DNA of 46,675 bases. Origin: Mediterranea massiliensis. Lineage in GTDB: Bacteria; Bacteroidota; Bacteroidia; Bacteroidales; Bacteroidaceae. The position numbers were made by a program, and so were the translations under genes. The notes beneath the pieces are model-generated. The model saw only the letters and a program-made list of their open reading frames with translations, was not told where the DNA came from and did not search any database. Shown in pieces: positions 17,339 to 25,561 of this stretch; position 1 is the first letter of the stretch, and the number at the start of each line of letters is the position of its first letter. The DNA lies in contig SUYA01000001.1 in NCBI GenBank assembly GCA_015060695.1, positions 1 through 46,675 of the forward strand, written 5' to 3'.

Positions 17339-18601
17339 ATGAAGAATTTATTGAAAGACTTGAAGCGCACCGACCATAAGCGACATCTGGGAGGATTAGA
17401 CTTTTTCCGCTACATTGGTCCCGGATTGCTGGTTACCGTAGGATTTATCGATCCGGGTAACTGGGCTTCCAATTTTGCGGCCGGTTCCGAATTTGGTTAT
17501 GCTTTACTTTGGGTGGTGACGCTATCTACCATTATGCTGATTATATTACAACATAATGTGGCCCACTTGGGCATTGTAACCGGTTTATGTCTTTCAGAAG
17601 CTGCTACCCAATACACGCCTAAATGGATTTCGCGTCCGGTGTTAGCTACAGCGGTTTTGGCTTCTATCTCTACTTCGCTGGCCGAGATACTTGGAGGCGC
17701 CATTGCTTTGCAGATGCTATTCGATATCCCCATCATAGCCGGTTCTATCCTGACAACGCTTTTTGTGCTTATCTTATTGTTTACCAATTCCTATAAACGC
17801 ATTGAACGAGCCATTATAGGCTTTGTATCGGTCATAGGACTTTCGTTTATTTACGAACTATTCTTGATTGATATTGACTGGCCTGTGGCTTTGCGAAGTT
17901 GGGTAGTGCCCTCATTGCCCGAAGGGAGTATGCTGGTAGTAATGAGCGTGTTGGGCGCAGTTGTAATGCCTCACAACTTGTTCTTGCACTCAGAGGTAAT
18001 TCAGAGTCATGAATACAATAAAAAAGATGATACATCCATTCGCAAAGTGTTGAAATATGAACTGTTCGATACGCTGTTCTCTATGATTGTAGGGTGGGCC
18101 ATCAATAGCGCTATGATTTTATTGGCAGCAGCTACTTTTTTCAAAAGCGGAGTGATGGTAGAAGAATTGCAACAAGCCAAGTCATTGCTCGAACCTTTAC
18201 TGGGTAATAATGCAGGCATGGTATTTGCTTTGGCGCTGCTTATGGCCGGTATTTCTTCAACCATTACCAGTGGCATGGCGGCAGGTTCCATTTTCTCCGG
18301 GATATTTGGCGAATCGTATAACATCAAAGATAGTCACTCGCAAGTAGGTGTCGTACTTTCATTGGGCATTGCTTTATTATTGATTTTCAGTATTGGCAAT
18401 CCTTTCAAAGGTCTACTCATTTCGCAGATGGTACTCAGCATCCAGTTGCCTTTTACCGTATTCTTGCAGGTTGGCTTGACCTCTTCCAAACGAGTTATGG
18501 GAAAATACGTAAATAGTCGTTGGAGCTCGTTTGTGCTCTATACCATTGCTGCCATTGTAACCATTCTGAATATTATGTTATTAGTGTCGGAAGTTCTATG
18601 A
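17339..18601 (+). CDS. Nramp family divalent metal transporter
   Basis: Proton-coupled divalent metal importer (Mn2+ and/or Fe2+) of the inner membrane, 420 aa, with about eleven membrane helices. Both metal-site motifs are canonical: DPGNW in helix 1 and VMPHNLFLHSEV in helix 6. The start chosen is the ATG of MKNLLKDLKR at 17339; an upstream open frame at 17300 runs through the terminator and was rejected. The stop overlaps the next start (ATGA, 4 bases), so translation of the MGMT gene is probably coupled. Confidence 0.95.
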   Translation: MKNLLKDLKRTDHKRHLGGLDFFRYIGPGLLVTVGFIDPGNWASNFAAGSEFGYALLWVVTLSTIMLIILQHNVAHLGIVTGLCLSEAATQYTPKWISRPVLATAVLASISTSLAEILGGAIALQMLFDIPIIAGSILTTLFVLILLFTNSYKRIERAIIGFVSVIGLSFIYELFLIDIDWPVALRSWVVPSLPEGSMLVVMSVLGAVVMPHNLFLHSEVIQSHEYNKKDDTSIRKVLKYELFDTLFSMIVGWAINSAMILLAAATFFKSGVMVEELQQAKSLLEPLLGNNAGMVFALALLMAGISSTITSGMAAGSIFSGIFGESYNIKDSHSQVGVVLSLGIALLLIFSIGNPFKGLLISQMVLSIQLPFTVFLQVGLTSSKRVMGKYVNSRWSSFVLYTIAAIVTILNIMLLVSEVL

Positions 18602-19164
18602 AACTACGGTTGAATCGTCTCCCAAATGATACGCATGGAGCAATTCTAATGTACTATTTTCATGAAACCCGTTGGGGGCGTGTAGTCATAGCCGATTATC
18701 TGAATACCTTGTGCTATTTAGGCTTTGTGACCGATACTGACGAAACTGCTTTGCAAGAGATGATGAAGCGTTTGCCTTATGCATCTGTAGCAACCATGAA
18801 ATTTACCCCTCTTCATTCGTTGGTTATGCAAGCCTTGAATGGAGCAGATGTGACATTCGGAATGACTATATGGGCTACCGATTTCCAATGGAAGATTTGG
18901 AATGTGTTGATACAAATACCTTGTGGTGAAACACGCACCTATGCACAAGTTGCTGAATGGGCCGGACATAACCGGGCATTCAGGGCCGTAGGAAGGGCTG
19001 TTGGTGAGAATCCGATAGCCTGTTTCATCCCCTGTCATCGGGTAGTTCGTTCCGATGGTTTGTTGGGAGGCTATCATTGGGGAATAGAGATAAAGAAATT
19101 ATTGTTGAAATCAGAAAAAATAGAATATGGAAGAACGAATAGAAAAAGCTGTGAATTTGTTTAA
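18598..19164 (+). CDS. Methylated-DNA-protein cysteine methyltransferase (MGMT)
   Basis: Suicide DNA repair protein that takes the methyl group from O6-methylguanine (and O4-methylthymine). The 188 aa hold an N-terminal ribonuclease-like domain, a GETRTYAQVAEWAG helix-turn-helix region (about 110-123) and the active site IPCHRVV with Cys146. The start overlaps the Nramp stop by 4 bases. The 3' end overlaps the next gene by 38 bases, in another frame; the last ten or so codons (YGRTNRKSCEFV) read through the beginning of that gene. The symbol ogt would fit, but paralogues exist. Confidence 0.94.
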   Translation: MKLRLNRLPNDTHGAILMYYFHETRWGRVVIADYLNTLCYLGFVTDTDETALQEMMKRLPYASVATMKFTPLHSLVMQALNGADVTFGMTIWATDFQWKIWNVLIQIPCGETRTYAQVAEWAGHNRAFRAVGRAVGENPIACFIPCHRVVRSDGLLGGYHWGIEIKKLLLKSEKIEYGRTNRKSCEFV

Positions 19165-19576
19165 GCAGGGGTATAACTGCTCACAATCGGTGGTAGCTGC
19201 CTTTGCCGATATGTATGGATTTACCGAAGAACAGGCATTGAAGATGTCGGCATCGTTTGGGGGTGGAATTGGTCGTATGCGCCTTACTTGTGGGGCTGCT
19301 TGTGGCTTGTTTATGTTAGCCGGCCTTAAAACCGGTGCTACCGATGGTAACGACCGCGAAGGAAAGTCGGCCAATTATAAACTTGTTCAGCAGTTGGCTG
19401 ATGAATTCAAACGAAGAAATGGCTCGCTTACATGTGCCGAGTTGTTGGGCTTGAAGAAACCTGAAGGTACTCACGAGGCCGAAGCTCGTACAGAACAATA
19501 CTATGCGAAGCGTCCTTGTGCAAAAATGGTGGAGGAGGCAGCTCGTATTTGGGCAGAACATTGTGCCGAACAATAA
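19127..19576 (+). CDS. C_GCAxxG_C_C family cysteine-rich protein
   Basis: Small cytoplasmic cysteine protein of 149 aa, of the C_GCAxxG_C_C family (PF09719). The diagnostic cysteines are C18 (GYNCSQSVV), C55 and C59 (TCGAACGLFMLAG), C103 and C131 (RPCAKMV). The function is not established; a redox or metal/cofactor-binding role is usual speculation. It begins 38 bases inside the MGMT gene and is followed by a bidirectional hairpin. The link with a metal transporter and a thiol-based repair enzyme may mean a shared metal or redox theme, but that is inference. Confidence 0.9.
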   Translation: MEERIEKAVNLFKQGYNCSQSVVAAFADMYGFTEEQALKMSASFGGGIGRMRLTCGAACGLFMLAGLKTGATDGNDREGKSANYKLVQQLADEFKRRNGSLTCAELLGLKKPEGTHEAEARTEQYYAKRPCAKMVEEAARIWAEHCAEQ

Positions 19577-19618
19577 AGGACTATTTCCACTTCTTTAGGT
19601 GCGAAATAAATATAAAAA

Positions 19619-19660
19619 AAGCGTTGAGTGGAGTTTCCCCCTTTCTCAACGCTTCTTTCT
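19619..19660. terminator. Bidirectional terminator
   Basis: A 10-bp stem AAGCGTTGAG/CTCAACGCTT (19619-19628 with 19645-19654) is preceded by an A run and followed by a T-rich run. It can therefore serve both the plus-strand cluster and the minus-strand gene at 19699. Confidence 0.9.
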
Positions 19661-19698
19661 ATCAATGATTCTCTCTTAAAATCCTAAATTGTAAGAAA

Positions 19699-19899
19699 TT
19701 AGATCAATTTAACGAAGATTTCACCTTCTACTTCAGAAGTCTCGATTTTATCTTCGCGAAGCAACCATCCCAAGCCAAGGAACAAATCCTTATCAACCAA
19801 CTTGGTAGCTTTCTTGATTTGCTTTGCTGTTAAACCTTCAGTTTCGTTCAATGCGTTCCAAATTTTACCTGCAGTTACACCTGCTTTTTCCTTCAACAT
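19699..19899 (-). CDS. Small winged-helix protein (DUF2582-like)
   Basis: A 66-aa basic protein with the winged-helix pattern KIWNALNETEGLTAKQIKKA followed by GLGWLLREDKIE. This matches the DUF2582/PF10771 winged-helix family known in Bacteroidales. It probably binds DNA, but no target is known. A strong -7 box (19947-19954) and a 16-bp palindrome sit directly upstream on its promoter, suggesting that the gene is repressed or autoregulated. Confidence 0.85.
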   Translation of the reverse strand: MLKEKAGVTAGKIWNALNETEGLTAKQIKKATKLVDKDLFLGLGWLLREDKIETSEVEGEIFVKLI

Positions 19900-19946
19900 T
19901 TTCTTTTTTCTTTAATATTAAACTTCTTGTTTACTAATTTCGCCTG

Positions 19947-19977
19947 CAAAGATACTGATAATATGTTATATAACATA
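19947..19977 (-). promoter_or_regulatory. Promoter with 16-bp palindromic operator
   Basis: The minus-strand -7 box is TATCTTTG (19947-19954). A perfect palindrome TATGTTATATAACATA covers 19962-19977, filling the spacer and -33 region of the same promoter. That is the classic place for a repressor dimer. The 343-base gap 19900-20242 contains this, an AT-rich stretch in which I see nothing else, and the inverted repeat and promoter of the AraC gene. Confidence 0.7.
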
Positions 19978-20156
19978 ATTATTTAGCAAAAAAGTTTCAA
20001 AATAGTGATTTTTTTTTCTCAAAAGAGTGATAAAATCTTTTTGGGTGGCTGTTTTTGCATACTATCTATTAAATTTCCACCTATGTTTGGATAGTTTCTG
20101 AAGTTATTCATTTATAATTGTGACCTCTATTGTTCTTGCAAGCTAATTTTGGTGTA

Positions 20157-20182
20157 AAAGAGAACACTTTTGTGTTCTCTTT
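20157..20182. promoter_or_regulatory. 11-bp perfect inverted repeat ahead of the AraC promoter
   Basis: Arms AAAGAGAACAC (20157-20167) and GTGTTCTCTTT (20172-20182) flank TTTT. It ends just four bases upstream of the -33 box, so it may be an activator site or a terminator for upstream read-through. There is no long T run after it. Confidence 0.65.
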
Positions 20183-20185
20183 AAG

Positions 20186-20217
20186 GTTGCATGTTCTATA
20201 AATCTTCTCTAATTTTG
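20186..20217 (+). promoter_or_regulatory. Promoter of the AraC-type regulator
   Basis: GTTG (20186-20189), a 20-base spacer and TAATTTTG (20210-20217) fit the Bacteroides consensus well. The ATG is at 20243. Confidence 0.65.
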
Positions 20218-20242
20218 CACCAACTAAATAAAGACTTGGATA

Positions 20243-21145
20243 ATGGAAAATAAAAGCAACATGGATACAAATATTCTCCGTTTGGAAATGGATGAAGTTG
20301 TTCAGCGGGTAGATTATAATTATACCGATGGCGATGTGGTATTGATAGATAATCCTAACCATGACGAACCAACTCAATCGGTTCAAATCGGTGCTTTAGC
20401 CATATTGTTATGTACAAATGGCGTTGTAGAGACGGAGGTAGATTCTGAAACCATCAAGTTGGAACAAGGCGACTTGCTTCTTTGTCCTCCTAATAGTGTT
20501 GTGCGTCGGTTGAAAGTAGAAAATGGCTATTCTTATAAAGGCATGTTACTATCTACGCGACTTTTCGAGGGGGGGATGAGCTACAACCGTAGTATATGGG
20601 ATAAGGCATTTTACCTTCGTCACAACCCCTTGATACATCTCAATGACAAACAGATGGCTCAGTTCTTGGAGTACTATAGATTGGTTGCCTTGAAATTGGC
20701 TAATCCATCTACCTCTTATCACAAGGATATTATGAGAATGTTGCTGGGTGCCATGTTTTATGAATTATTGTCTTATTTAGATGGCGTGGTCAATGTGCAA
20801 AGAGATAATTGTATTCGACAAAGTGACATCCTGTTCCGACGTTTCATGGACATGCTGGTTGCAACAGAAGTGAAATCACGATTTGTCTATGAATATGCCG
20901 ACCGTTTGCACGTCAGCACCAAATATTTGTCGGCCGTTTGTAAAAATGTCAGTGGACGTACGGCCGGTGACATCATCGATGAATTCGTCATGAAAGATGT
21001 TATCCGCATGTTAAAATATTCCAATAAAAGTATTAAAGAAATAGCATTGGATTTAGACTTTCCTAATATATCTTTTTTCGGAAAATATGTAAAGGCTCAT
21101 TTAGGCATGTCTCCCAAGGCTTATCGGAAGCAGTTAGAATGCTAA
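20243..21145 (+). CDS. AraC family transcriptional regulator
   Basis: A cupin-type N-terminal sensor domain (about 30-110; LEQGDLLLCPPNSVV is the typical cupin strand) is joined to a C-terminal AraC double helix-turn-helix (about 200-298). The latter is seen as YADRLHVSTKYLSAVCKNVSGRTAGDIID, then SIKEIALDLDFPNISFFGKYVKAHLGMSPKAYRK. It is 300 aa. ATGs at residues 1 and 7 are both possible starts. The target genes cannot be read from the sequence; the perfect inverted repeat 60 bases upstream may be its own site. Confidence 0.93.
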   Translation: MENKSNMDTNILRLEMDEVVQRVDYNYTDGDVVLIDNPNHDEPTQSVQIGALAILLCTNGVVETEVDSETIKLEQGDLLLCPPNSVVRRLKVENGYSYKGMLLSTRLFEGGMSYNRSIWDKAFYLRHNPLIHLNDKQMAQFLEYYRLVALKLANPSTSYHKDIMRMLLGAMFYELLSYLDGVVNVQRDNCIRQSDILFRRFMDMLVATEVKSRFVYEYADRLHVSTKYLSAVCKNVSGRTAGDIIDEFVMKDVIRMLKYSNKSIKEIALDLDFPNISFFGKYVKAHLGMSPKAYRKQLEC

Positions 21146-21171
21146 CAATACTTTTCCTAAGTTTTAAAAAG

Positions 21172-21213
21172 AAACTCTCGTTCCCTGTTGTTAAGGCATC
21201 GGGAGTTTTTTTA
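21172..21213 (+). terminator. Intrinsic terminator after the AraC gene
   Basis: A 9-bp stem (21172-21180 with 21200-21208, one T-G pair) is followed by a long T tract. Confidence 0.8.
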
Positions 21214-21252
21214 TTTTTTATATGAATAGGTGTGAATTTACCCTTTTTTTAC

Positions 21253-21260
21253 TAAATTTG
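21253..21260 (+). promoter_or_regulatory. -7 box TAAATTTG of lepA
   Basis: A full TAnnTTTG match 44 bases before the ATG at 21305, with TGTG (21231-21234) as a weak -33 box at 18 bases. Confidence 0.6.
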
Positions 21261-21304
21261 CACCCATTATAGCATTGTAAAATCAAGAAGAGAAATATAA
21301 ACAG

Positions 21305-23086
21305 ATGAAACATATAAGAAACTTTTGCATCATAGCTCACATTGATCATGGCAAATCAACTTTGGCAGACCGTTTACTCGAATTTACCAAAACCATTCAA
21401 GTAACACAAGGTCAGATGCTTGACAATATGGAATTAGAGCAAGAACGTGGAATTACCATTAAGAGCCATGCCATCCAAATGGAATATGAGTATAAGGGAG
21501 AAAAATATGTATTGAATCTTATTGATACTCCGGGACACGTCGATTTCTCTTACGAAGTAAGCCGTTCTATCGCTGCATGCGAGGGAGCGTTGCTTATTGT
21601 AGATGCCAGTCAAGGAGTTCAGGCACAAACCATCAGTAACCTTTATATGGCACTGGAGCAGGATCTGGAGATTATTCCTGTTATCAATAAATGTGACATG
21701 GATAGTGCCATGCCCGATGAAGTAGAAGATGAAATAGTAGAACTGTTGGGTTGCAAACGCGAAGAAATTATTCGTGCCAGCGGTAAGACGGGTATGGGAG
21801 TGGAAGAGATTCTGGCGGCCGTTATCGAACGAGTGCCACATCCTACGGGTGATGAAGAAGCACCTCTGCAAGCCTTGATTTTCGACTCTGTATTCAATTC
21901 ATTCCGTGGAATCATTGCCTATTTCAAAATTGTGAACGGCGTTATCCGCAAAGGAGATAAGGTGAAGTTCTTCAATACCGGAAAAGAGTATGATGCCGAC
22001 GAGATTGGCGTGCTGAAAATGGATATGCACCCTCGCCAAGAGTTGCGAACCGGTGATGTGGGATATATTATTAGTGGTATCAAGACATCGAAAGAGGTAA
22101 AAGTAGGCGATACCATTACCCATATTGCCCGACCGTGCGAAAAGGCTATCGAGGGCTTTGAAGAGGTAAAACCCATGGTCTTTGCCGGTGTATATCCTAT
22201 CGAGGCCGAAGATTTTGAGGACCTTCGTGCTTCCCTTGAAAAACTTCAACTGAACGATGCTTCACTTACCTTCCAACCCGAATCATCCGTAGCCTTGGGC
22301 TTTGGCTTCCGTTGCGGATTCCTCGGCTTGTTGCACATGGAAATTGTGCAAGAACGATTGGATAGAGAATTTGACATGAATGTGATTACCACCGTACCCA
22401 ATGTTTCCTATAAGGTATTTGACAAACACGGTGAAGAGAAAGAAGTTCATAATCCGTCGGGTATGCCCGAAATAACACTGATTGACCACATCGAAGAACC
22501 CTATATCCGTGCTTCTATCATTACTACTACCAATTATATCGGCCCAATCATGACGCTTTGTCTGGGTAAGCGTGGGGAACTGATTAAGCAGGAGTATATC
22601 AGCGGTAACCGGGTGGAAATATACTACGACATGCCGTTGGGCGAAATCGTTATCGACTTCTACGACAAACTGAAGAGCATCTCCAAGGGATATGCTTCGT
22701 TCGACTATCACATGAACGGATTCCGCCCATCGAAACTCATCAAGCTCGATATTCTTCTCAACGGCGAACCGGTTGACGCACTCAGCACCCTGACACATGT
22801 CGATAATGCCGAAACCTTCGGACGTCGGATGTGTGAGAAGCTGAAAGAGCTCATACCTCGCCAGCAGTTCGACATAGCCATCCAAGCCGCTATCGGTGCC
22901 AAGATTATAGCCCGCGAAACGGTCAAACAGTTGCGTAAAGATGTAACCGCCAAGTGTTATGGTGGCGACGTCAGCCGTAAGCGAAAACTGTTGGAAAAGC
23001 AGAAGAAAGGTAAAAAGCGTATGAAACAAATAGGTAATGTAGAAGTACCGCAAAAAGCATTCTTGGCTGTACTTAAATTAGATTAA
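21305..23086 (+). CDS. lepA: Elongation factor 4 (LepA)
   Basis: Translational GTPase that back-translocates stalled ribosomes and affects ribosome assembly, 593 aa. The G motifs are complete: AHIDHGKST (G1), RGITIKS (G2), DTPGHVDF (G3), NKCDM (G4) and SGKTG (G5). The C-terminal LepA-specific domain ends in the family's basic [19 protein letters not shown] stretch. A promoter lies just upstream. The transporter gene follows after 17 bases, so it is probably the head of an operon reaching to 26.8 kb. Confidence 0.98.
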   Translation: MKHIRNFCIIAHIDHGKSTLADRLLEFTKTIQVTQGQMLDNMELEQERGITIKSHAIQMEYEYKGEKYVLNLIDTPGHVDFSYEVSRSIAACEGALLIVDASQGVQAQTISNLYMALEQDLEIIPVINKCDMDSAMPDEVEDEIVELLGCKREEIIRASGKTGMGVEEILAAVIERVPHPTGDEEAPLQALIFDSVFNSFRGIIAYFKIVNGVIRKGDKVKFFNTGKEYDADEIGVLKMDMHPRQELRTGDVGYIISGIKTSKEVKVGDTITHIARPCEKAIEGFEEVKPMVFAGVYPIEAEDFEDLRASLEKLQLNDASLTFQPESSVALGFGFRCGFLGLLHMEIVQERLDREFDMNVITTVPNVSYKVFDKHGEEKEVHNPSGMPEITLIDHIEEPYIRASIITTTNYIGPIMTLCLGKRGELIKQEYISGNRVEIYYDMPLGEIVIDFYDKLKSISKGYASFDYHMNGFRPSKLIKLDILLNGEPVDALSTLTHVDNAETFGRRMCEKLKELIPRQQFDIAIQAAIGAKIIARETVKQLRKDVTAKCYGGDVSRKRKLLEKQKKGKKRMKQIGNVEVPQKAFLAVLKLD

Positions 23087-23103
23087 TTTAAACTGATATA
23101 ATT

Positions 23104-24417
23104 ATGGAAATTCCGTTTTGGATCTTGATGCCCTTTGTGGCAATGCTTCTCTGTATAGCCATCGCTCCGCTGGTGGCCGAAGAGAAATGGGAAAAGAATC
23201 GTAACAAGTTCTGTGTGTCAATGCTTTTAGGCTCTGTTGTAGCCATTTGGATGGTGGTCAATAATAATGCCGAAAACGAGTTTACACACAAACTGATACA
23301 TCAGATGGTGTACGACTATGTTCCCTTTATTCTGTTACTTACAGCCTTGTTTGTAGTAACAGGCGGTATTCATGTAAAAGGAGATATACAGGCCACTCCC
23401 AAGGTGAATACCATTATCTTAGCCATTGGTTTCGTACTCGCCTCGTTGATGGGAACCACCGGTGCAGCCATGTTGCTTATTCGTCCGTTGCTGTCAACCA
23501 ATTCGCAACGGAAATATACCACACACACCGTCTTGTTCTTCATTGCCTTGGTGGCCAATACCGGTGGGTTGCTTACTCCGTTGGGCGATCCCCCCTTGTT
23601 CTTACTTTACTTGCGTGGAGCAGAGTTTACCTGGTTCCTTTCACTGATTCCGGTTTGGGCATTTGTAGGTATATCATTGTTGCTCATCTATTACCTGCTC
23701 GACACCTATTATTATACCAAGCGCGAAGCCGTTGAGCACCTCATGCATGACGCCAGAGAGCAAACACCTATTCGCATTACCGGTAACATCAATTTCTTGT
23801 GGTTGCTTTGTGTGGTAGCCAGTGTAATGTTCATCAACGGCAGTTATATTCCGGCCATGGCCGATGAGCATGCACCTTTTTATATTAAGTTGTTGCGCGA
23901 AATAGTGCTGATAGCCATTATTTTCTTGTCTCTGTTTACCACTAAGAAAGAGATACGCCAAGACAACCACTATTCATGGTCTCCTATTATCGAAGTAGCC
24001 GTGCTGTTTGTGGGTATCTTTGCCACCATGACTCCGGCATTGATTTACCTCAACGCCAATGCCGGCAATTTAGGTCTGACGGAACCCTGGCAATTCTATT
24101 ATTGCACCGGTTTGCTCAGCTCCTTCCTCGACAATGCTCCTACAGCCGTTGCCTTCCACTCGGTGGCCTCAGGCTTGCCTGTTGTCGAAGGGGTTTCAAT
24201 GGTAGCCGGCATACAAGAAATCCTCTTGAAATCCATTGCTACAGCTTCGGTATTCTTTGGTGCCATGACCTACATTGGAAACGGTCCCAACTTTATGGTG
24301 AAAGCCATAGCCGAACAGAGCGGTCTGAAAATGCCCTCGTTCTTCGGTTATATTTTCGGCTTTTCGCTCATCGTTCTTTTGCCCCTATACGTGATAGCCC
24401 AAATAATTTTTTTCTAA
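23104..24417 (+). CDS. CitMHS_2-like sodium:proton antiporter / anion transporter
   Basis: Integral membrane protein of 437 aa with about 11-12 helices, of the ion transporter superfamily (PF16980, CitMHS_2; often called sodium:proton antiporter). The hallmark re-entrant signatures are NTGGLLTPLGDPPLFL (about residue 151) and SSFLDNAPTAVAFHSVA in the second half. The GDPPL and DNAPT pair resembles NhaD- and ArsB-type carriers. The transported ion cannot be read. It lies 17 bases after lepA and 22 bases before the GH43 gene, in one direction, so it may be co-transcribed with both. Confidence 0.87.
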   Translation: MEIPFWILMPFVAMLLCIAIAPLVAEEKWEKNRNKFCVSMLLGSVVAIWMVVNNNAENEFTHKLIHQMVYDYVPFILLLTALFVVTGGIHVKGDIQATPKVNTIILAIGFVLASLMGTTGAAMLLIRPLLSTNSQRKYTTHTVLFFIALVANTGGLLTPLGDPPLFLLYLRGAEFTWFLSLIPVWAFVGISLLLIYYLLDTYYYTKREAVEHLMHDAREQTPIRITGNINFLWLLCVVASVMFINGSYIPAMADEHAPFYIKLLREIVLIAIIFLSLFTTKKEIRQDNHYSWSPIIEVAVLFVGIFATMTPALIYLNANAGNLGLTEPWQFYYCTGLLSSFLDNAPTAVAFHSVASGLPVVEGVSMVAGIQEILLKSIATASVFFGAMTYIGNGPNFMVKAIAEQSGLKMPSFFGYIFGFSLIVLLPLYVIAQIIFF

Positions 24418-24439
24418 CCAATTAACTCTAATTTAAATC

Positions 24440-25465
24440 ATGAAAAAGACGAGTTTATTTTTTCTGGTGTGCATGGCAGTGACCATGTTAATTCCTTCTT
24501 TGCAAGGGTGTAAGCAACAACAGGCGGAAGCTCCTAAGGGTATTCCTTTGGATTCAATCATCTTGAGTGACCCCTGCATTTTGGCTGACGAAGCTACTCA
24601 AACCTATTACATGACCGGAACCGGTGGTCGTATGTGGAAGAGTAAAGACCTGAAACGTTGGGAAGGTCCCACTCGTGTAGCCATGACCGATTCGACTTCA
24701 TGGATGGGACGTCGTCCACAAATCTGGGCAGCCGAACTTCATCAACACAATGGCAAGTACTACTATTTTGCCACCTTTACCAACAACCGCATCCGCATCG
24801 ACTCGGTGGCAGGCAATGTTATTCCGCGTCGTGCCAGCCATGTATTGGTGAGCGATAAGGCCGAAGGCCCTTACTATCCGATGGCCGACTCTATCTATCT
24901 GCCTCCTACTAAGCCTACATTGGACGGTACGTTCTGGGTAGATACCGATGGTAAACCTTACATGATTTATTGCCATGAATGGTTGCAAGCCGGTAACGGT
25001 ATGGACGGTACTATGGAGATGATTGAATTGAAGCCCGACCTCAGCGGTTCTATCGGCGAAGGCAAACTGATGTTCCGTGCCAGCGATTCTCCGTGGAGCA
25101 AAGAAAAGGTTGATGGCAAGGAAGTGCCCAATCGCGTTACCGATGGTCCGTATCTGTTCCGTACCGGTACAGGACGTTTAGGTATGATTTGGACAAGCTG
25201 GATTTATGGTGACTATACTCAAGGTGTAGTATATTCAGAAAGTGGTACATTGGCAGGTCCTTGGGTACACGAACCAGAACCTATCACACCTCCTAACTTC
25301 GGTCATGGTATGTTGTTCAAGGATTTCAGTGGTCGTTGGTTGATGTCTGTACATAGCCACCGCGTAGGCGAAGGCGGTCGTTACATCCGTATCCCCAACC
25401 TATTCGAAGTCGATTTGTCTGGCGACAAGTTGAAGTTAGGTAAGAATATCTCTAAAGAATTCTAA
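24440..25465 (+). CDS. Glycoside hydrolase family 43 lipoprotein
   Basis: Lipoprotein (lipobox LQGC, Cys24) of 341 aa with a five-bladed beta-propeller GH43 domain. This family includes arabinanases, arabinofuranosidases and xylosidases. Active-site acids are visible as SDPC (Asp44, expected base) and LDGTF (Asp162, expected modulator). Where many members have a Glu-Gly-Pro acid, this one has TDGP (Asp235). No SusC/SusD pair or other glycan genes adjoin, so it is not in a recognisable polysaccharide locus. A hairpin follows at 25507. Substrate unknown. Confidence 0.88.
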   Translation: MKKTSLFFLVCMAVTMLIPSLQGCKQQQAEAPKGIPLDSIILSDPCILADEATQTYYMTGTGGRMWKSKDLKRWEGPTRVAMTDSTSWMGRRPQIWAAELHQHNGKYYYFATFTNNRIRIDSVAGNVIPRRASHVLVSDKAEGPYYPMADSIYLPPTKPTLDGTFWVDTDGKPYMIYCHEWLQAGNGMDGTMEMIELKPDLSGSIGEGKLMFRASDSPWSKEKVDGKEVPNRVTDGPYLFRTGTGRLGMIWTSWIYGDYTQGVVYSESGTLAGPWVHEPEPITPPNFGHGMLFKDFSGRWLMSVHSHRVGEGGRYIRIPNLFEVDLSGDKLKLGKNISKEF

Positions 25466-25506
25466 AGTTTAGATTGCATAAACGTGCAAGTTGATTTCAC
25501 TTCATT

Positions 25507-25550
25507 CAAAGCGGGATTGAATACAATCTATTTATCCCGCTTTGATTATT
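25507..25550 (+). terminator. Probable terminator after the GH43 gene
   Basis: An 11-bp perfect stem (25507-25517 with 25534-25544) is followed by a T-rich but interrupted tail. It lies in the 96-base gap before the beta-propeller gene and could be partial. Confidence 0.6.
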
Positions 25551-25561
25551 ATATAGAAACT

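Noticed and set aside
22283..23053. 256-codon minus-strand frame opposite lepA
   Set aside because: LepA is unmistakable on the plus strand; the antisense frame has no motif or promoter.
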